Positions 47,844-60,633 of a DNA stretch of 64,000 nt are shown in pieces. This DNA comes from Rugamonas rubra (lineage in GTDB: Bacteria; Pseudomonadota; Gammaproteobacteria; Burkholderiales; Burkholderiaceae_D), in assembly GCF_900114705.1 (NCBI RefSeq), contig NZ_FOTW01000010.1:246719-310718 (forward strand), read 5' to 3'. The notes beneath the pieces are model-generated. The model had not been told where the DNA came from and searched no databases. It saw only the letters and a program-made list of their open reading frames with translations. Position 1 is the first letter of the stretch. The number at the start of each line of letters is the position of its first letter. Made by a program: the position numbers and the translations under genes.

Positions 47844-49157
47844 CTAGACTTGCACTGGTTCCAACGTTGGCACAGTCACACCGGGCGCCGGCTCCGCGCG
47901 CGGATTGCGCGGGTCCTGCGTCCAGTTCATATACGGCTTGCCGGTCTTCTGCGGCACCATCGTGATGCAGCCCTGCACCGGACAGGTGATCTCGCACAGA
48001 TTGCAGCCGACGCACTCCTCCTTGATCACCTCGTAGGTGCGCACGCCGGCCGCGTCGATCAGCTGGGCGATCGACTGGTGCGAGGTGTCCTCGCAGGCGA
48101 CGTAGCAGCGGCCGCACTTGATGCAGTCGTCCTGGTTGATCTGCGCGATCACCTGGTAGTTCATGTCCAGGTATTTCCAGTCGGTGGTGTTGGCCACCGC
48201 CTTGCCGGCGAAGTCGTCGATGGTCCGGTAGCCCTTCTCGTCCATCCAGCGCGACAGGCCGTCCTTCATCTCCTCGACAATGCGGAAGCCATGCAGCATG
48301 GCGGCGGTGCACACCTGCACCGAGCCGGCGCCCAGCGCGATGAACTCGGCGGCGTCGCGCCAATTGCCGATGCCGCCTATGCCGGAGATCGGCAGCCCTT
48401 TGGTGGCGGGGTCGCGGGCGATCTCGGCCACCATGTTCAGCGCGATCGGCTTGACGGCGGAGCCGCAGTAGCCGCCGTGGGTGCTGGCGTTGCCCACCGC
48501 CGGGAAGGCCACCATGCGGTCCAGGTCCAGATGGGTGATCGAGTTGATGGTGTTGATGAGCGAGACGGCGTCGGCGCCGCCGGCCTTGGCGGCGCGGGCC
48601 GGCGCGCGCACGTCGGTGATGTTGGGCGTGAGCTTGACGATCACCGGCAGTTTGCTGTGCTTCTTGCACCAGCTGGTCACCAGCTGCACGTACTCGGGCA
48701 CCTGGCCGACCGCCGCGCCCATGCCGCGCTCGGGCATGCCGTGCGGGCAGCCGAAGTTGAGCTCGATGCCGTCGGCGCCGGTGGCCTCCACCAGCGGCAG
48801 GATGTTGGCCCACAGCTGCTCCTCGCAGGGCAGCATCAACGAGACGACGATGGCGCGGTCGGGCCAGTCCTTCTTGACCTGGGTGATCTCGCGCAGGTTG
48901 ATCTCCAGCGAGCGGTCGGTGATCAGCTCGATGTTGTTAAAGCCGAGCACCTCGCGGTTCTTGCCGTAGTGCGCCGAGTAGCGCGACGAGACGTTGACGG
49001 CCGGAGGGTCTTCGCCCAGCGTCTTCCACACCACGCCGCCCCAGCCGGCCTCGAAGGCGCGCACCACGTTGTAGGCCTTGTCGGTGGGCGGCGCGGAGGC
49101 CAGCCAGAAAGGATTGGGCGACTTGATGCCGCAAAAATTGATGGACAGATCAGCCAT
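47844..49157 (-). CDS. preA: NAD-dependent dihydropyrimidine dehydrogenase, subunit PreA
   Basis: A 437-residue FMN protein with the dihydroorotate-dehydrogenase-like barrel. The active-site loop reads ELNFGCPHGMPERGMG (C137 is the presumed general acid) and there are phosphate-binding strands near GIGGIGNW. A ferredoxin-like tail carries two 4Fe-4S sites: C345, C348, C351, C355 and C382, C385, C388, C392. With PreT it reduces uracil or thymine to the 5,6-dihydro form. The start codon overlaps the preT stop by one base (TAATG). Confidence 0.93.
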   Translation of the reverse strand: MADLSINFCGIKSPNPFWLASAPPTDKAYNVVRAFEAGWGGVVWKTLGEDPPAVNVSSRYSAHYGKNREVLGFNNIELITDRSLEINLREITQVKKDWPDRAIVVSLMLPCEEQLWANILPLVEATGADGIELNFGCPHGMPERGMGAAVGQVPEYVQLVTSWCKKHSKLPVIVKLTPNITDVRAPARAAKAGGADAVSLINTINSITHLDLDRMVAFPAVGNASTHGGYCGSAVKPIALNMVAEIARDPATKGLPISGIGGIGNWRDAAEFIALGAGSVQVCTAAMLHGFRIVEEMKDGLSRWMDEKGYRTIDDFAGKAVANTTDWKYLDMNYQVIAQINQDDCIKCGRCYVACEDTSHQSIAQLIDAAGVRTYEVIKEECVGCNLCEITCPVQGCITMVPQKTGKPYMNWTQDPRNPRAEPAPGVTVPTLEPVQV

Positions 49158-50539
49158 TATGCAGCCTCCACTTTCGCCTTGGTGTTCAGTTGAATGTCCG
49201 CGTGAATCGCCAGCGCGGCCAGCTTGCCGTGCTGGACCGCCTGCACCGTCAAGTCCTGCCCCGGCGCGACGCAATCGCCGCCGGCGTAGATACCCGGCAG
49301 GACGGTGCGGAATTGCGCGTCGACTTCGATCTTGTCGCCGTCGCGCTTCAACATGGCCGCCAGCGGATCGGCGACGCTGTGCGCGTCCAGGCTCTGGCCG
49401 ATGGCCTTGAAGACGGCGTCGGCGGCGATCTCGAAGGTCTCGCCGGTGCCGGCCAGGCGGCCGTTGAGCAGCGCGGTGCGCTCGAAGCGCATGCCGCGCA
49501 CGCGGCCGGCGTCGTCCAGCAGCACTTGCTGCGGCTGGGCCCAGGTCTGCATGCGCACCTGGTTGGCCTTGGCGATGTCCTGCTCGTGGTGGGTCGCGCT
49601 CATCGCGTCGAAGCCGCGCCGGTAGACCAGCGTGACCTCCTGCGCGCCGAGGCGTTGTATCTGCACCGCCATGTCGATCGCCGTGTTGCCGGCGCCGATG
49701 ACGATGGCGCGCGCCGGCAGCGGCAGCGCGTGCAAGTCGTCGGCCTGGCGCAGCGCGGCGATGTAGTCGACGGCGGCCAGCAGGCCGGGCGCGTCCTCGC
49801 CGGTCAGACCCAGCTGGCGGCTGGCGCCCAGGCCCAGGCCGAGGAACACCGCGTCGTACTGCGCGTGCAGGTCTTTGAGTTGCAGATTGCCGCCCAGGGT
49901 CTGGCCGTGGCGGACCGTGATGCCACCCACGCCAAGTAGGAACTCGACCTCCTTCTGCGCGAAGTCGTCGGTCAGTTTGTATTTGGCGATGCCGTATTCG
50001 TTCAGGCCGCCGGATTTTTCGCGCGCCTCGAAGACGACGACGTCGTTGCCCAGCATGGCCAGACGGTGGGCGCAGGACAGGCCGGCCGGGCCGGCGCCGA
50101 CCACGGCGACGGTCTTGCCGGTGGCGGCGGCGCGGGCGAAGGGGTGGCCGTTCAGCTGCATGTGGTCGACGGCGTAGCGCTGCAGCAGGCCGATCTTGAC
50201 CGGCTGGCCCTCGGCGTCGTGGTTGCGCACGCAGGCGTCCTCGCACAGGATCTCGGTTGGGCAGACGCGGGCGCAGCTGCCGCCGAGGATGTTCTTCTTG
50301 AGGATGCCGACGGCGGCGCCGTTGATGTTCTCGTCGTTGATGTTGCGGATGAAGCTGGCCACGTCGATTTCCGACGGGCAGATGCGGCTGCAAGGCGCGT
50401 CGTAGCAGTACAGGCAACGCGCGCTTTCAATCGCCGCCTGGCGCGGTGTCAGCGGCGGCGCCAGGTCGGTGAATTGTGCGGCCAGTTCGCCGTCGGCTTG
50501 CTGCGGGTGCGGCATGTAGTTCAGTGAGGTGATCATCAT
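49157..50539 (-). CDS. preT: NAD-dependent dihydropyrimidine dehydrogenase, subunit PreT
   Basis: A 460-residue FAD/iron-sulfur subunit resembling the glutamate synthase small chain. N-terminal cysteines are C42, C45, C50, C54 and C89, C93, C99, C103. FAD binding is at GAGPAG (148-153) and NAD(P)H binding in VIGAGNTAID. The start is at the first of two ATGs (50539), with AGGA upstream; further upstream residues are not conserved. It passes electrons from NAD(P)H to PreA. It is transcribed just before preA. Confidence 0.92.
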   Translation of the reverse strand: MMITSLNYMPHPQQADGELAAQFTDLAPPLTPRQAAIESARCLYCYDAPCSRICPSEIDVASFIRNINDENINGAAVGILKKNILGGSCARVCPTEILCEDACVRNHDAEGQPVKIGLLQRYAVDHMQLNGHPFARAAATGKTVAVVGAGPAGLSCAHRLAMLGNDVVVFEAREKSGGLNEYGIAKYKLTDDFAQKEVEFLLGVGGITVRHGQTLGGNLQLKDLHAQYDAVFLGLGLGASRQLGLTGEDAPGLLAAVDYIAALRQADDLHALPLPARAIVIGAGNTAIDMAVQIQRLGAQEVTLVYRRGFDAMSATHHEQDIAKANQVRMQTWAQPQQVLLDDAGRVRGMRFERTALLNGRLAGTGETFEIAADAVFKAIGQSLDAHSVADPLAAMLKRDGDKIEVDAQFRTVLPGIYAGGDCVAPGQDLTVQAVQHGKLAALAIHADIQLNTKAKVEAA

Positions 50540-50616
50540 TCGTTTTCCTGGCAATGGCTTGGTGGGCAAATGGGTTACAGCATGCGGAAACCGCGCACCC
50601 CGCACTGCGGCGACCA

Positions 50617-50646
50617 GGGGTCAGACCCCGTACGGGGTCTGACCCC
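50617..50646. repeat. Palindromic dispersed repeat, copy 3
   Basis: GGGGTCAGACCCC (50617-50629), a GTAC spacer, then GGGGTCTGACCCC (50634-50646). This is a perfect copy located between mmsA and preT. Confidence 0.85.
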
Positions 50647-50690
50647 GACCTCTTGGGGGTAGAACGCCGCTCAATCGAGCAGTCAGAGCG

Positions 50691-52193
<1,503 letters not shown>

Positions 52194-52223
52194 GATGTTC
52201 CGTTCAAAGTGGTGCCGCCGGGC

Positions 52224-53339
<1,116 letters not shown>

Positions 53340-53425
53340 GCTGTTCTCCTCGTTGTTATATTTGGAAGCAATTGGACATCAGCAGATCATGCAGCTAAGC
53401 GAAGAAACCCCAAGGGCGAAAATCT

Positions 53426-53452
53426 AGGGTCAGACCCTGAGGGTCTGACCCT
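53426..53452. repeat. Palindromic dispersed repeat, copy 4
   Basis: AGGGTCAGACCCT (53426-53438), one G, then AGGGTCTGACCCT (53440-53452). The outer bases differ from copies 1 and 3 but remain complementary, which argues that the pairing is maintained. It lies between the aminotransferase and ald. Confidence 0.82.
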
Positions 53453-53526
53453 GGGCATCTCTTTGCGGCATGAACCTTAGGCGGGGGGCCGGGGCTTGTG
53501 GCCCTCCCCCCCAGGTACATCGCTTG

Positions 53527-54843
<1,317 letters not shown>

Positions 54844-54893
54844 GCGTTCCTCCTGAAAACTACTGCGGTTTTTTTGATGAACCGGACAAAAAA

Positions 54894-54909
54894 TTTACCA
54901 GTTGGCAAA
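54894..54909. promoter_or_regulatory. RutR-like operator upstream of the aminotransferase
   Basis: TTTACCA-GT-TGGCAAA is a near-perfect 7-bp inverted repeat closely resembling the RutR consensus TTGACCA-NN-TGGTCAA. It lies about 50 bases upstream of the aminotransferase start, in the 204-bp gap facing the MocR-type gene. A RutR-like gene lies at 56528. Confidence 0.7.
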
Positions 54910-55047
54910 ATGATGATGCAATAATAGACAGCGCTTCAACTATGGCACAGATACACAAATAGCAAAACCGCCCAACCGTACAGGCGACGAAAACACTACA
55001 GTTTGCTTTTCCCCGAACGGGGCGGGCACAACCAGGGGACAGCGACG

Positions 55048-56517
55048 ATGGACCAGCACAATTCCGCGCCGCCGGCGGCGGACCCGGCGGCGGCCGACGG
55101 CGCCTGGCCGCTGGTGGCGATCGAGCGCGGCGGCAAGGGCAGCCTGGTCGAGCAGATCGTCGCCGCCGTCAGCGCCATGGTGGCCAGGCGCGAGCTGCGC
55201 ATCGGCACCAAAATGCCCTCCGTGCGGCAGTTCGCCAAGTGTAACGGCGTCAGCACCTTTACAGTTGTCGAGGCCTACGACCGCCTAGTGACCCTGGGAC
55301 TGCTGTCCTCGCGCCGCGGCTCCGGCTATTTCGTCGCGCGCCAAGACCTGCCGGCTGCGCTGCTGCCGCCGCCCTTCCACTCCAGCCCGACGGCGATCGA
55401 CGCCCTCACCCCCGACCTGTACTCCGGCGTGTCGGACGCGCTGCCGGTCGGCGCCGGCTGGCTGCCGCCCGAGTGGTACGGCGAGGACACCATCCTCGAC
55501 GCGGTGCGCCAGGCCATGCGCATCCCGGCCAACCGGCTGCGCGGCTACGGCCACCCGCTCGGCTTCCCCACGCTGCGCCAGCACATGGCGGCGACGCTGT
55601 CGGACGAGCTGTACGCCGTCGAGCCGGAGCAGATCCTGTTGACCCACGGCGCCACCCACGCCTTCGACCTAATCCTGCGCAGCCTGACCAAGCCGGGCGA
55701 CACCGTGCTGGTCGAGGACCCCGGCTACAGCAACCTGCTGTCGCTGATCCGCCACCACGGCTGCATCCCGGTCGGCATCCCGCGCGGACCGCAGGGGCTG
55801 GACATGGCGGCGCTGGCGGCGCAGGCCGCCCTCACCCAGCCCAAGCTCATGTTCGTCAACACGGTGCTGCAAAACCCGCTCGGCACCTCGCTCAGCGCGG
55901 CGCAGGCGCACCGCCTGCTCGGCCTGGCCGAGCAGTTCGACTTCTGGCTGGTCGAGGACGACATCTACCGCGAGCTGGCGCCGCGCGGCGAGGCCTCGCT
56001 GGCGGCGATGGACGGGCTGCGCCGGGTGATCCGCGTCGGCAGCTTCTCCAAGACCCTGTCGCCGGTGCTGCGGGTCGGCTCGATCAGCGCCTCGGCGCAG
56101 CTGCTGCCCGAGCTGCTGCGGGTGAAGATGCTGGCCGGCCTGACCACCTCGGAGATCAACGAGCGCGCCGTCTACCACGCCGTCACGGCGCGGCCCTACA
56201 AGCGCATGCTGGAAAAGCTGATCAACCAGCTCGACGCCGGCCGCGAGCGCACCATCGACAGCCTGCGCGCGGCCGGCATGGCGCCGCTGGCGCGGCCGCG
56301 CGGCGGCATGTTCGTCAGCGCCGGCTGGGACGTGGCGCCGACGGCCGAATGGAACGGCAAGCTGATCGCCGACCAGGCGCTCAAGTCCGGCATCCTGCTG
56401 TCGCCCAACGAGTTCTTCATGCTGCGCCAGGCCGACACGGTCTGGTTCCGTTTCAATGTCGCCTACAGCGACCGCCTGCAGCTGCTGACCTTTCTGCAGT
56501 CGATCCGACCAAGCTGA
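55048..56517 (+). CDS. MocR/GntR-type PLP-dependent regulator
   Basis: A 489-residue fusion. The N-terminal GntR winged helix (LVEQIVAAVSAMVARRELRIG, MPSVRQFAKCNGVSTFTVVEAYDRL) is joined to a class-I aminotransferase-like domain with the PLP lysine in VGSFSKTLSP near 345. Members sense an amino compound through PLP. Here beta-alanine or another pathway amine is plausible. The start at 55048 follows an AGGGGAC stretch. It is divergent from the aminotransferase gene and followed ten bases later by the TetR gene. Confidence 0.88.
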   Translation: MDQHNSAPPAADPAAADGAWPLVAIERGGKGSLVEQIVAAVSAMVARRELRIGTKMPSVRQFAKCNGVSTFTVVEAYDRLVTLGLLSSRRGSGYFVARQDLPAALLPPPFHSSPTAIDALTPDLYSGVSDALPVGAGWLPPEWYGEDTILDAVRQAMRIPANRLRGYGHPLGFPTLRQHMAATLSDELYAVEPEQILLTHGATHAFDLILRSLTKPGDTVLVEDPGYSNLLSLIRHHGCIPVGIPRGPQGLDMAALAAQAALTQPKLMFVNTVLQNPLGTSLSAAQAHRLLGLAEQFDFWLVEDDIYRELAPRGEASLAAMDGLRRVIRVGSFSKTLSPVLRVGSISASAQLLPELLRVKMLAGLTTSEINERAVYHAVTARPYKRMLEKLINQLDAGRERTIDSLRAAGMAPLARPRGGMFVSAGWDVAPTAEWNGKLIADQALKSGILLSPNEFFMLRQADTVWFRFNVAYSDRLQLLTFLQSIRPS

Positions 56518-56527
56518 AAGAGAGACC

Positions 56528-57184
56528 ATGGCCACCGTCAAACCGTCCGCCGCCGCGCCGAAGATCAAGCGGCGCGTGCTCAACCGCGACAAGCTGGAGG
56601 CCGACATCGCCGCCGAGGCGGTCAAGGTGTTCGCCGAATGCGGCTACGAGGGCGCCTCGATCGCCACCGTGGCGGAGAACGCCGGCCTGTCGAAGCAGAA
56701 CCTGATGTACTACTTCCCCACCAAGCAGGCCTTGTACCAGCGCGTGCTCGACAACGTGCTCGACGACTGGCTCGAGCGCATGGAGCACCTGGCCCACGCC
56801 GACGACGAGCCGCAGGAGGCGCTGCGCGCCTACGTGCAGGCCAAGCTGCGCTTCTCGCGCGAGCAGCCGTGGGCCTCGCGGGTGTATGCGATGGAGGTGA
56901 TCGGCGGCGCGCAGTTGTACGGCGCGCAGATCCAGAGCCGCGTGGTGCCGCTGCTGCGCAAAGATATCGAGGTGTTCGAACAGTGGATCAGCGCCGGCAA
57001 GATCGCGCCGGTCAACGCCACCCATCTGCTGTTCGCGATCTGGGCGATGACCCAGTCCTACGCCGACTTCTCGACGCAAATGGGGCTGGTGTTGAACCGC
57101 AAGCAGTTGAACAAGAAGGACTTCGACGACGCCGAAAAGCTCATCGTCGACATGGTGCTGGCCACCGTCCGCGTCGCCGCCTGA
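56528..57184 (+). CDS. TetR-family regulator, RutR-like
   Basis: A 218-residue regulator. The DNA-binding part reads LEADIAAEAVKVFAECGYEGASIATVA and GLSKQNLMYYFPTKQALYQRVLDNVL, and the ligand part includes FSREQPWASRVYAMEVIGGA and AIWAMTQSYADFSTQM, both like E. coli RutR, which binds uracil or thymine. It is co-transcribed with the MocR gene and probably acts at the RutR-like box at 54894-54909, linking pyrimidine level to the pathway. Confidence 0.85.
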   Translation: MATVKPSAAAPKIKRRVLNRDKLEADIAAEAVKVFAECGYEGASIATVAENAGLSKQNLMYYFPTKQALYQRVLDNVLDDWLERMEHLAHADDEPQEALRAYVQAKLRFSREQPWASRVYAMEVIGGAQLYGAQIQSRVVPLLRKDIEVFEQWISAGKIAPVNATHLLFAIWAMTQSYADFSTQMGLVLNRKQLNKKDFDDAEKLIVDMVLATVRVAA

Positions 57185-57249
57185 GGAGGCGGCACGGCGC
57201 GGCATGGCCGAATGGAGGACAGGGCCGGCGCGGCGGCCGGCCCCTTACA

Positions 57250-58344
57250 TCAGGACTGGCGGAACGGTGCCGGCTTGCGGCGGCGCGCCACCAGGCCGAG
57301 CAGGCCGAGACCGAGGCCCATCATGGCGTAGCCTTCCGGTTCCGGCACGGCCGTCACCGGCAGCGTGCCGCTGAACGACTGCAGGTGGATCTCGCCGTCC
57401 TGGTGCAGGTTGGCGGCGAACACGCCGCCTTCGACGTTGGCGCCGCCCACGTTGCTGAAGGTGGCGCCGGTGGCCAGCACCTGGCCGCCGAAGGTGCGGC
57501 CGACGGTGACGCTCTCGGCGCCGGCGAAGTTCCAGATCAATTGGCCGCCCAGCGACTGCGCCTGGTTGAAGTTGGCCATCAGGCTCAGGTTCTTGTCGTC
57601 GGTGTTGAGGATCACCGTGGTGGCGCCGTTCATGTTGAAGACGATGTCGCTGGTGGTGGCCGAGAAGATGCTGCTGTCGAGCGCGCGCAGGTCGAACACG
57701 GCGACGCCGTTTTGCGCCACGGCGTTGAAGGTCACCTGCTGGTTGTTGTTGCTGAAGTCCACCGTGCTGCCAGTGCTGTGCAGCGTGGACAAGGAACTCG
57801 ACAGGCCACCGAGCACGCTGCCGAAGTTGGTCGAGGTCGACGCCGCCAGGGTGCTGTTCATCGCCGCCGTCGGCGCTGCCAGCGGGCGGTTGTTGTTGGT
57901 GTTGACCAGGCTGGCGGCATGGCCGGCGCCGTTGAAGTTGACACCGTCGGCGACGCCGCCGACCCAGGCGTCGCCGCCGAAGCTGACGCCGGTGGCCTTG
58001 CCGCCGACGTAGGCGGCGCCGCTGTTGACGCCACGGAAATAGATGTCGCCGCCGACCACCACGCCGAGGCCGTTGACGTTGGCGCCGCGCAGGTCGCCGC
58101 CCACGGTCAGGCCGGCATAGGCCGAGGCCGGCGTGTCGTTGACGTGCTGCACATAGTCGCCGCCGACGACGTTGCCGCCGGCGAAGGTGCGGCCGTCAAC
58201 GTGGGAGCTCGAGTGGATATCGCCAGTCACCACCACATTGAATTGCTGCAAGACCTGGGTCGCGCTGAGCGGGGCGGCCTGGGCCGCGCTGGAGAACAAG
58301 GCAGCGACGGCGAGCGCGCTAAGGGAAACTGGACGTACCAACAT
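57250..58344 (-). CDS. Choice-of-anchor A family PEP-CTERM protein
   Basis: A 364-residue secreted protein. A signal peptide (LSALAVAALFSSAAQA) leads to a beta-rich repeat domain with many GGD/GGN turns (GDIHSSSHVDGRTFAGGNVVGGD, VVVGGDIYFRG). The C terminus has VPEPEGYAMMGLGLGLLGL followed by ARRRK, the PEP-CTERM sorting signal cut by an exosortase. It is probably exported with exopolysaccharide or placed at the outer surface. No exosortase lies in the window. An FNR-like box is found about 85 bases upstream. It is followed by no clear partner gene. Confidence 0.88.
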   Translation of the reverse strand: MLVRPVSLSALAVAALFSSAAQAAPLSATQVLQQFNVVVTGDIHSSSHVDGRTFAGGNVVGGDYVQHVNDTPASAYAGLTVGGDLRGANVNGLGVVVGGDIYFRGVNSGAAYVGGKATGVSFGGDAWVGGVADGVNFNGAGHAASLVNTNNNRPLAAPTAAMNSTLAASTSTNFGSVLGGLSSSLSTLHSTGSTVDFSNNNQQVTFNAVAQNGVAVFDLRALDSSIFSATTSDIVFNMNGATTVILNTDDKNLSLMANFNQAQSLGGQLIWNFAGAESVTVGRTFGGQVLATGATFSNVGGANVEGGVFAANLHQDGEIHLQSFSGTLPVTAVPEPEGYAMMGLGLGLLGLVARRRKPAPFRQS

Positions 58345-58428
58345 GTACCACTCCTATCGTAAAGAAAGCCGCCAGCCACATCACCGGCGAAATTGCATAA
58401 TTGAAACCAACGTTACGATAATTGTATC

Positions 58429-58442
58429 ATGATATTGATCAA
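58429..58442. promoter_or_regulatory. FNR/ANR-like box upstream of PEP-CTERM gene
   Basis: ATGAT-ATTG-ATCAA matches the FNR consensus TTGAT-N4-ATCAA at nine of ten defined bases. It lies 85-98 bases upstream of the start at 58344, in AT-rich promoter-like DNA. Confidence 0.35.
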
Positions 58443-58501
58443 ACAGATGGTATAAAGTAAATTATTTTTGTAACTGCGATAACAATTGCCACTTCCCAGA
58501 A

Positions 58502-58530
58502 CAAAAAAAACCGCCCGGTATGGCGGGCGG
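58502..58530 (-). terminator. Rho-independent terminator of the second PEP-CTERM gene
   Basis: CCGCCCG (58511-58517) pairs with CGGGCGG (58524-58530) around a six-base loop. On the minus strand it is followed by an eight-T run (58510-58503). It ends the transcript of the gene at 58559-59509. Confidence 0.88.
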
Positions 58531-58558
58531 CGCAACACTACCACTACAGGGATTCGAA

Positions 58559-59509
58559 TCAGCCGCGCCGGCGGCGGCGCATCACGCCCAGCAGGCCCAG
58601 GCCTGCCAGCAACATCGCGTAGGTCTCCGGCTCCGGCACCGCCGTCACATAGCCGCTCACGTTGACGGGCTTGAAGAAATGGTTGGCGTTGACTTGGACG
58701 TTGGACAACCAGTCGCCGACGATGACGTTGCCGTTGATCTGGCCGCCGTAGCCGGTGACCGTGGCCAGCGGCGCCAGCAGGCTGCCCTGGATGCCGACGC
58801 TCTGGATGTTCAGCGCCGTGCTCTGGTAGAAGTTGAACAGCACGTTGTAGTCCTTGAAGCCGTCCAGGCCCACACCGTTCTGGTTGAAGCCGATGGCGTC
58901 GGCGCCGCTGACGTTGAAGATCAGCGTGGCGTTCTTGCTCAGGCCGCTAAGGGTGAAATTGTTGACGCTGGACAGGTCCTTGCCGCTCAGGTTGAACACC
59001 TCCACCGACTTCTTGCTGCCGGTGAGGGTCATGCCGCCGTACTGGATGGCCGACGAGCCGGTCGTGGCCACCTTGGACAGCGAGCTCGAGACGTTCTTGG
59101 CATTGCTGGCCAGCGCGTCGAAGGACACCGGCGCCGTCTTCGTGATGGTTGAGCTTTGCAGACCGACGCTGCTGGTCTTGGTGTCGCCGCCGACATAAAT
59201 CTTGCCGTGTTTGATAGAGCCGGAGCTGTAGTCGAGGTTGCCGCCCACCGCCAGCGAATAGCCGGAGCCGTTGTTCTTGCCGTAGGCGTCCTGGTTCTTG
59301 TCGTTGATCGAGTAGCTGCTGGCGCTTAGGTTGCCGCGCACCAGCACGGCGCCCTCGACGTCGCTGCTGGAGGCCTTGAAGTTACCGAGTGAAAAGAGGT
59401 TGGCGTTGCTCACGCCCAAGTCGAGTACGACGGCCTGGCTGGCGCCGGCGGCCAGCGCACAGAAAGCGGTGGTGGCGGCGGCGAGGAAGTGTTTTGACAT
59501 GCTTGGCAT
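58559..59509 (-). CDS. Choice-of-anchor A family PEP-CTERM protein
   Basis: A 316-residue secreted protein from ATG 59509 (GGGAAT upstream). A signal peptide ends near GASQA, then comes a Ser/Asn/Gly-rich beta domain (VEGAVLVRGNLSASSYS, YSLAVGGNLDYSSGSIKHG, GKIYVGGD) and the sorting end VPEPETYAMLLAGLGLLGV followed by an arginine cluster. Its build parallels the neighbouring PEP-CTERM gene, but the two are diverged and each appears to be its own transcription unit. It is likely a surface or biofilm-matrix protein. Confidence 0.87.
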   Translation of the reverse strand: MPSMSKHFLAAATTAFCALAAGASQAVVLDLGVSNANLFSLGNFKASSSDVEGAVLVRGNLSASSYSINDKNQDAYGKNNGSGYSLAVGGNLDYSSGSIKHGKIYVGGDTKTSSVGLQSSTITKTAPVSFDALASNAKNVSSSLSKVATTGSSAIQYGGMTLTGSKKSVEVFNLSGKDLSSVNNFTLSGLSKNATLIFNVSGADAIGFNQNGVGLDGFKDYNVLFNFYQSTALNIQSVGIQGSLLAPLATVTGYGGQINGNVIVGDWLSNVQVNANHFFKPVNVSGYVTAVPEPETYAMLLAGLGLLGVMRRRRRG

Positions 59510-59647
59510 ATTATTCCCAGACATCAATTTAAGTTACCCTCAGGGTATCATAAATCGACTAATAATTTCCATGCGGCACTAATAAATTTCTTATCGGAAA
59601 ACACTTACGGCGCTTTCGTGTATGCTTGCGAAAATTGTAAAAACAAC

Positions 59648-60220
59648 ATGGCCGAACACATGCCCCGTTTCCTTCCCACCACGTTGCACAGCCCGCGCCT
59701 GACCCTGCGCGTGCTCACCCCGGCCGACGCCGACGCCCTGTTCACCATCTGCCGCGACGACGAGACGATGCGCTACTGGAGCTGCGCGCCCTGGCGCGAA
59801 AAGGCCCAGGCGGTCGATCACGTCAGGCAAAGCGAGGACAACTACCGCGACGGCACGGCCTTGCAGCTCGGCGTGACGCTGCGCGAGACGGGCCAGTTGA
59901 TCGGCACCGTCACGCTGTACGCCATCATGCGCGCCAACCACCGCTGCGAGATCGGCTACCTGCTGGCCCGGCCGCACTGGGGCCACGGCTACATGGGCGA
60001 GGCGTTGGCGCTGCTGATCGAGCATGGCTTCGAGCAGCTCGAGCTGAACCGCATCGAGGCCGACCTGCACCCGCACAACGCCGCCTCGGCCAAGCTGCTG
60101 GACAAGCTGCACTTCCGCCTCGAGGGGCAGCTGCGCGAGCGCTGGTTCGTCAACGGCGAAGTGTCCGGCAGCGACATGTACGGCCTGCTGCGCAGCGACT
60201 GGCGCGCCGCCAAGGGCTGA
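59648..60220 (+). CDS. GNAT N-acetyltransferase, RimJ/RimL-like
   Basis: A 190-residue acetyltransferase. The start at 59648 (MAEHMPRF) is preferred over a cysteine-containing upstream extension. Family signs are SPRLTLRVLTPADADALF near the N terminus, IGYLLARPHWGHGYMGEAL for acetyl-CoA binding and NRIEADLHPHNAASAKLLDKLHF. Members acetylate protein N termini or small amines. It is a single gene. Confidence 0.88.
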   Translation: MAEHMPRFLPTTLHSPRLTLRVLTPADADALFTICRDDETMRYWSCAPWREKAQAVDHVRQSEDNYRDGTALQLGVTLRETGQLIGTVTLYAIMRANHRCEIGYLLARPHWGHGYMGEALALLIEHGFEQLELNRIEADLHPHNAASAKLLDKLHFRLEGQLRERWFVNGEVSGSDMYGLLRSDWRAAKG

Positions 60221-60366
60221 GCGGCTGAACCGCCGCACGGCACCGTTCATCGGCGGCTCCCGCCGGCCATGCCGTCGAATCGACCGTTGATCGGAATCCG
60301 CTGAGGGCGCGCCGGCGGCCGCGCTACAGTGGCACCATTCCATCAACCGGACCTGGGAGCCTCACC

Positions 60367-60633
60367 ATGCAACGCATCACCTGCCAATCGATCTGCGACC
60401 TGCTCGACGATGTCGTGCGGGCCTTCCTCCACACCGGCCGCATCGGCCTGCGCGCGCTGCGCCGCATGTCCTGGCCGGCCCTGCTGTTGAGCAGCGTGCT
60501 GCTGGCGCTGCTGCTGACCATCCTGCCGCTGGCCTTGGTGCTGTTCACCGTCTTCCTGCTGCTCAAACTGGCGCTCGGCGCCGTGGTCATCGGCAGCCGC
60601 CGCGCCCGTCACGACGACAAGACCCATCCATGA
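60367..60633 (+). CDS. Small membrane protein upstream of LytS-like kinase
   Basis: An 88-residue protein with an amphipathic N-terminal part and one long hydrophobic stretch (about 40-73; LLLSSVLLALLLTILPLALV), enough for one or two membrane passes, and a basic tail. Its stop overlaps the kinase start (ATGA), so it is translationally coupled. No family is recognised; it may modulate the kinase or be part of its sensing unit. Confidence 0.65.
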   Translation: MQRITCQSICDLLDDVVRAFLHTGRIGLRALRRMSWPALLLSSVLLALLLTILPLALVLFTVFLLLKLALGAVVIGSRRARHDDKTHP

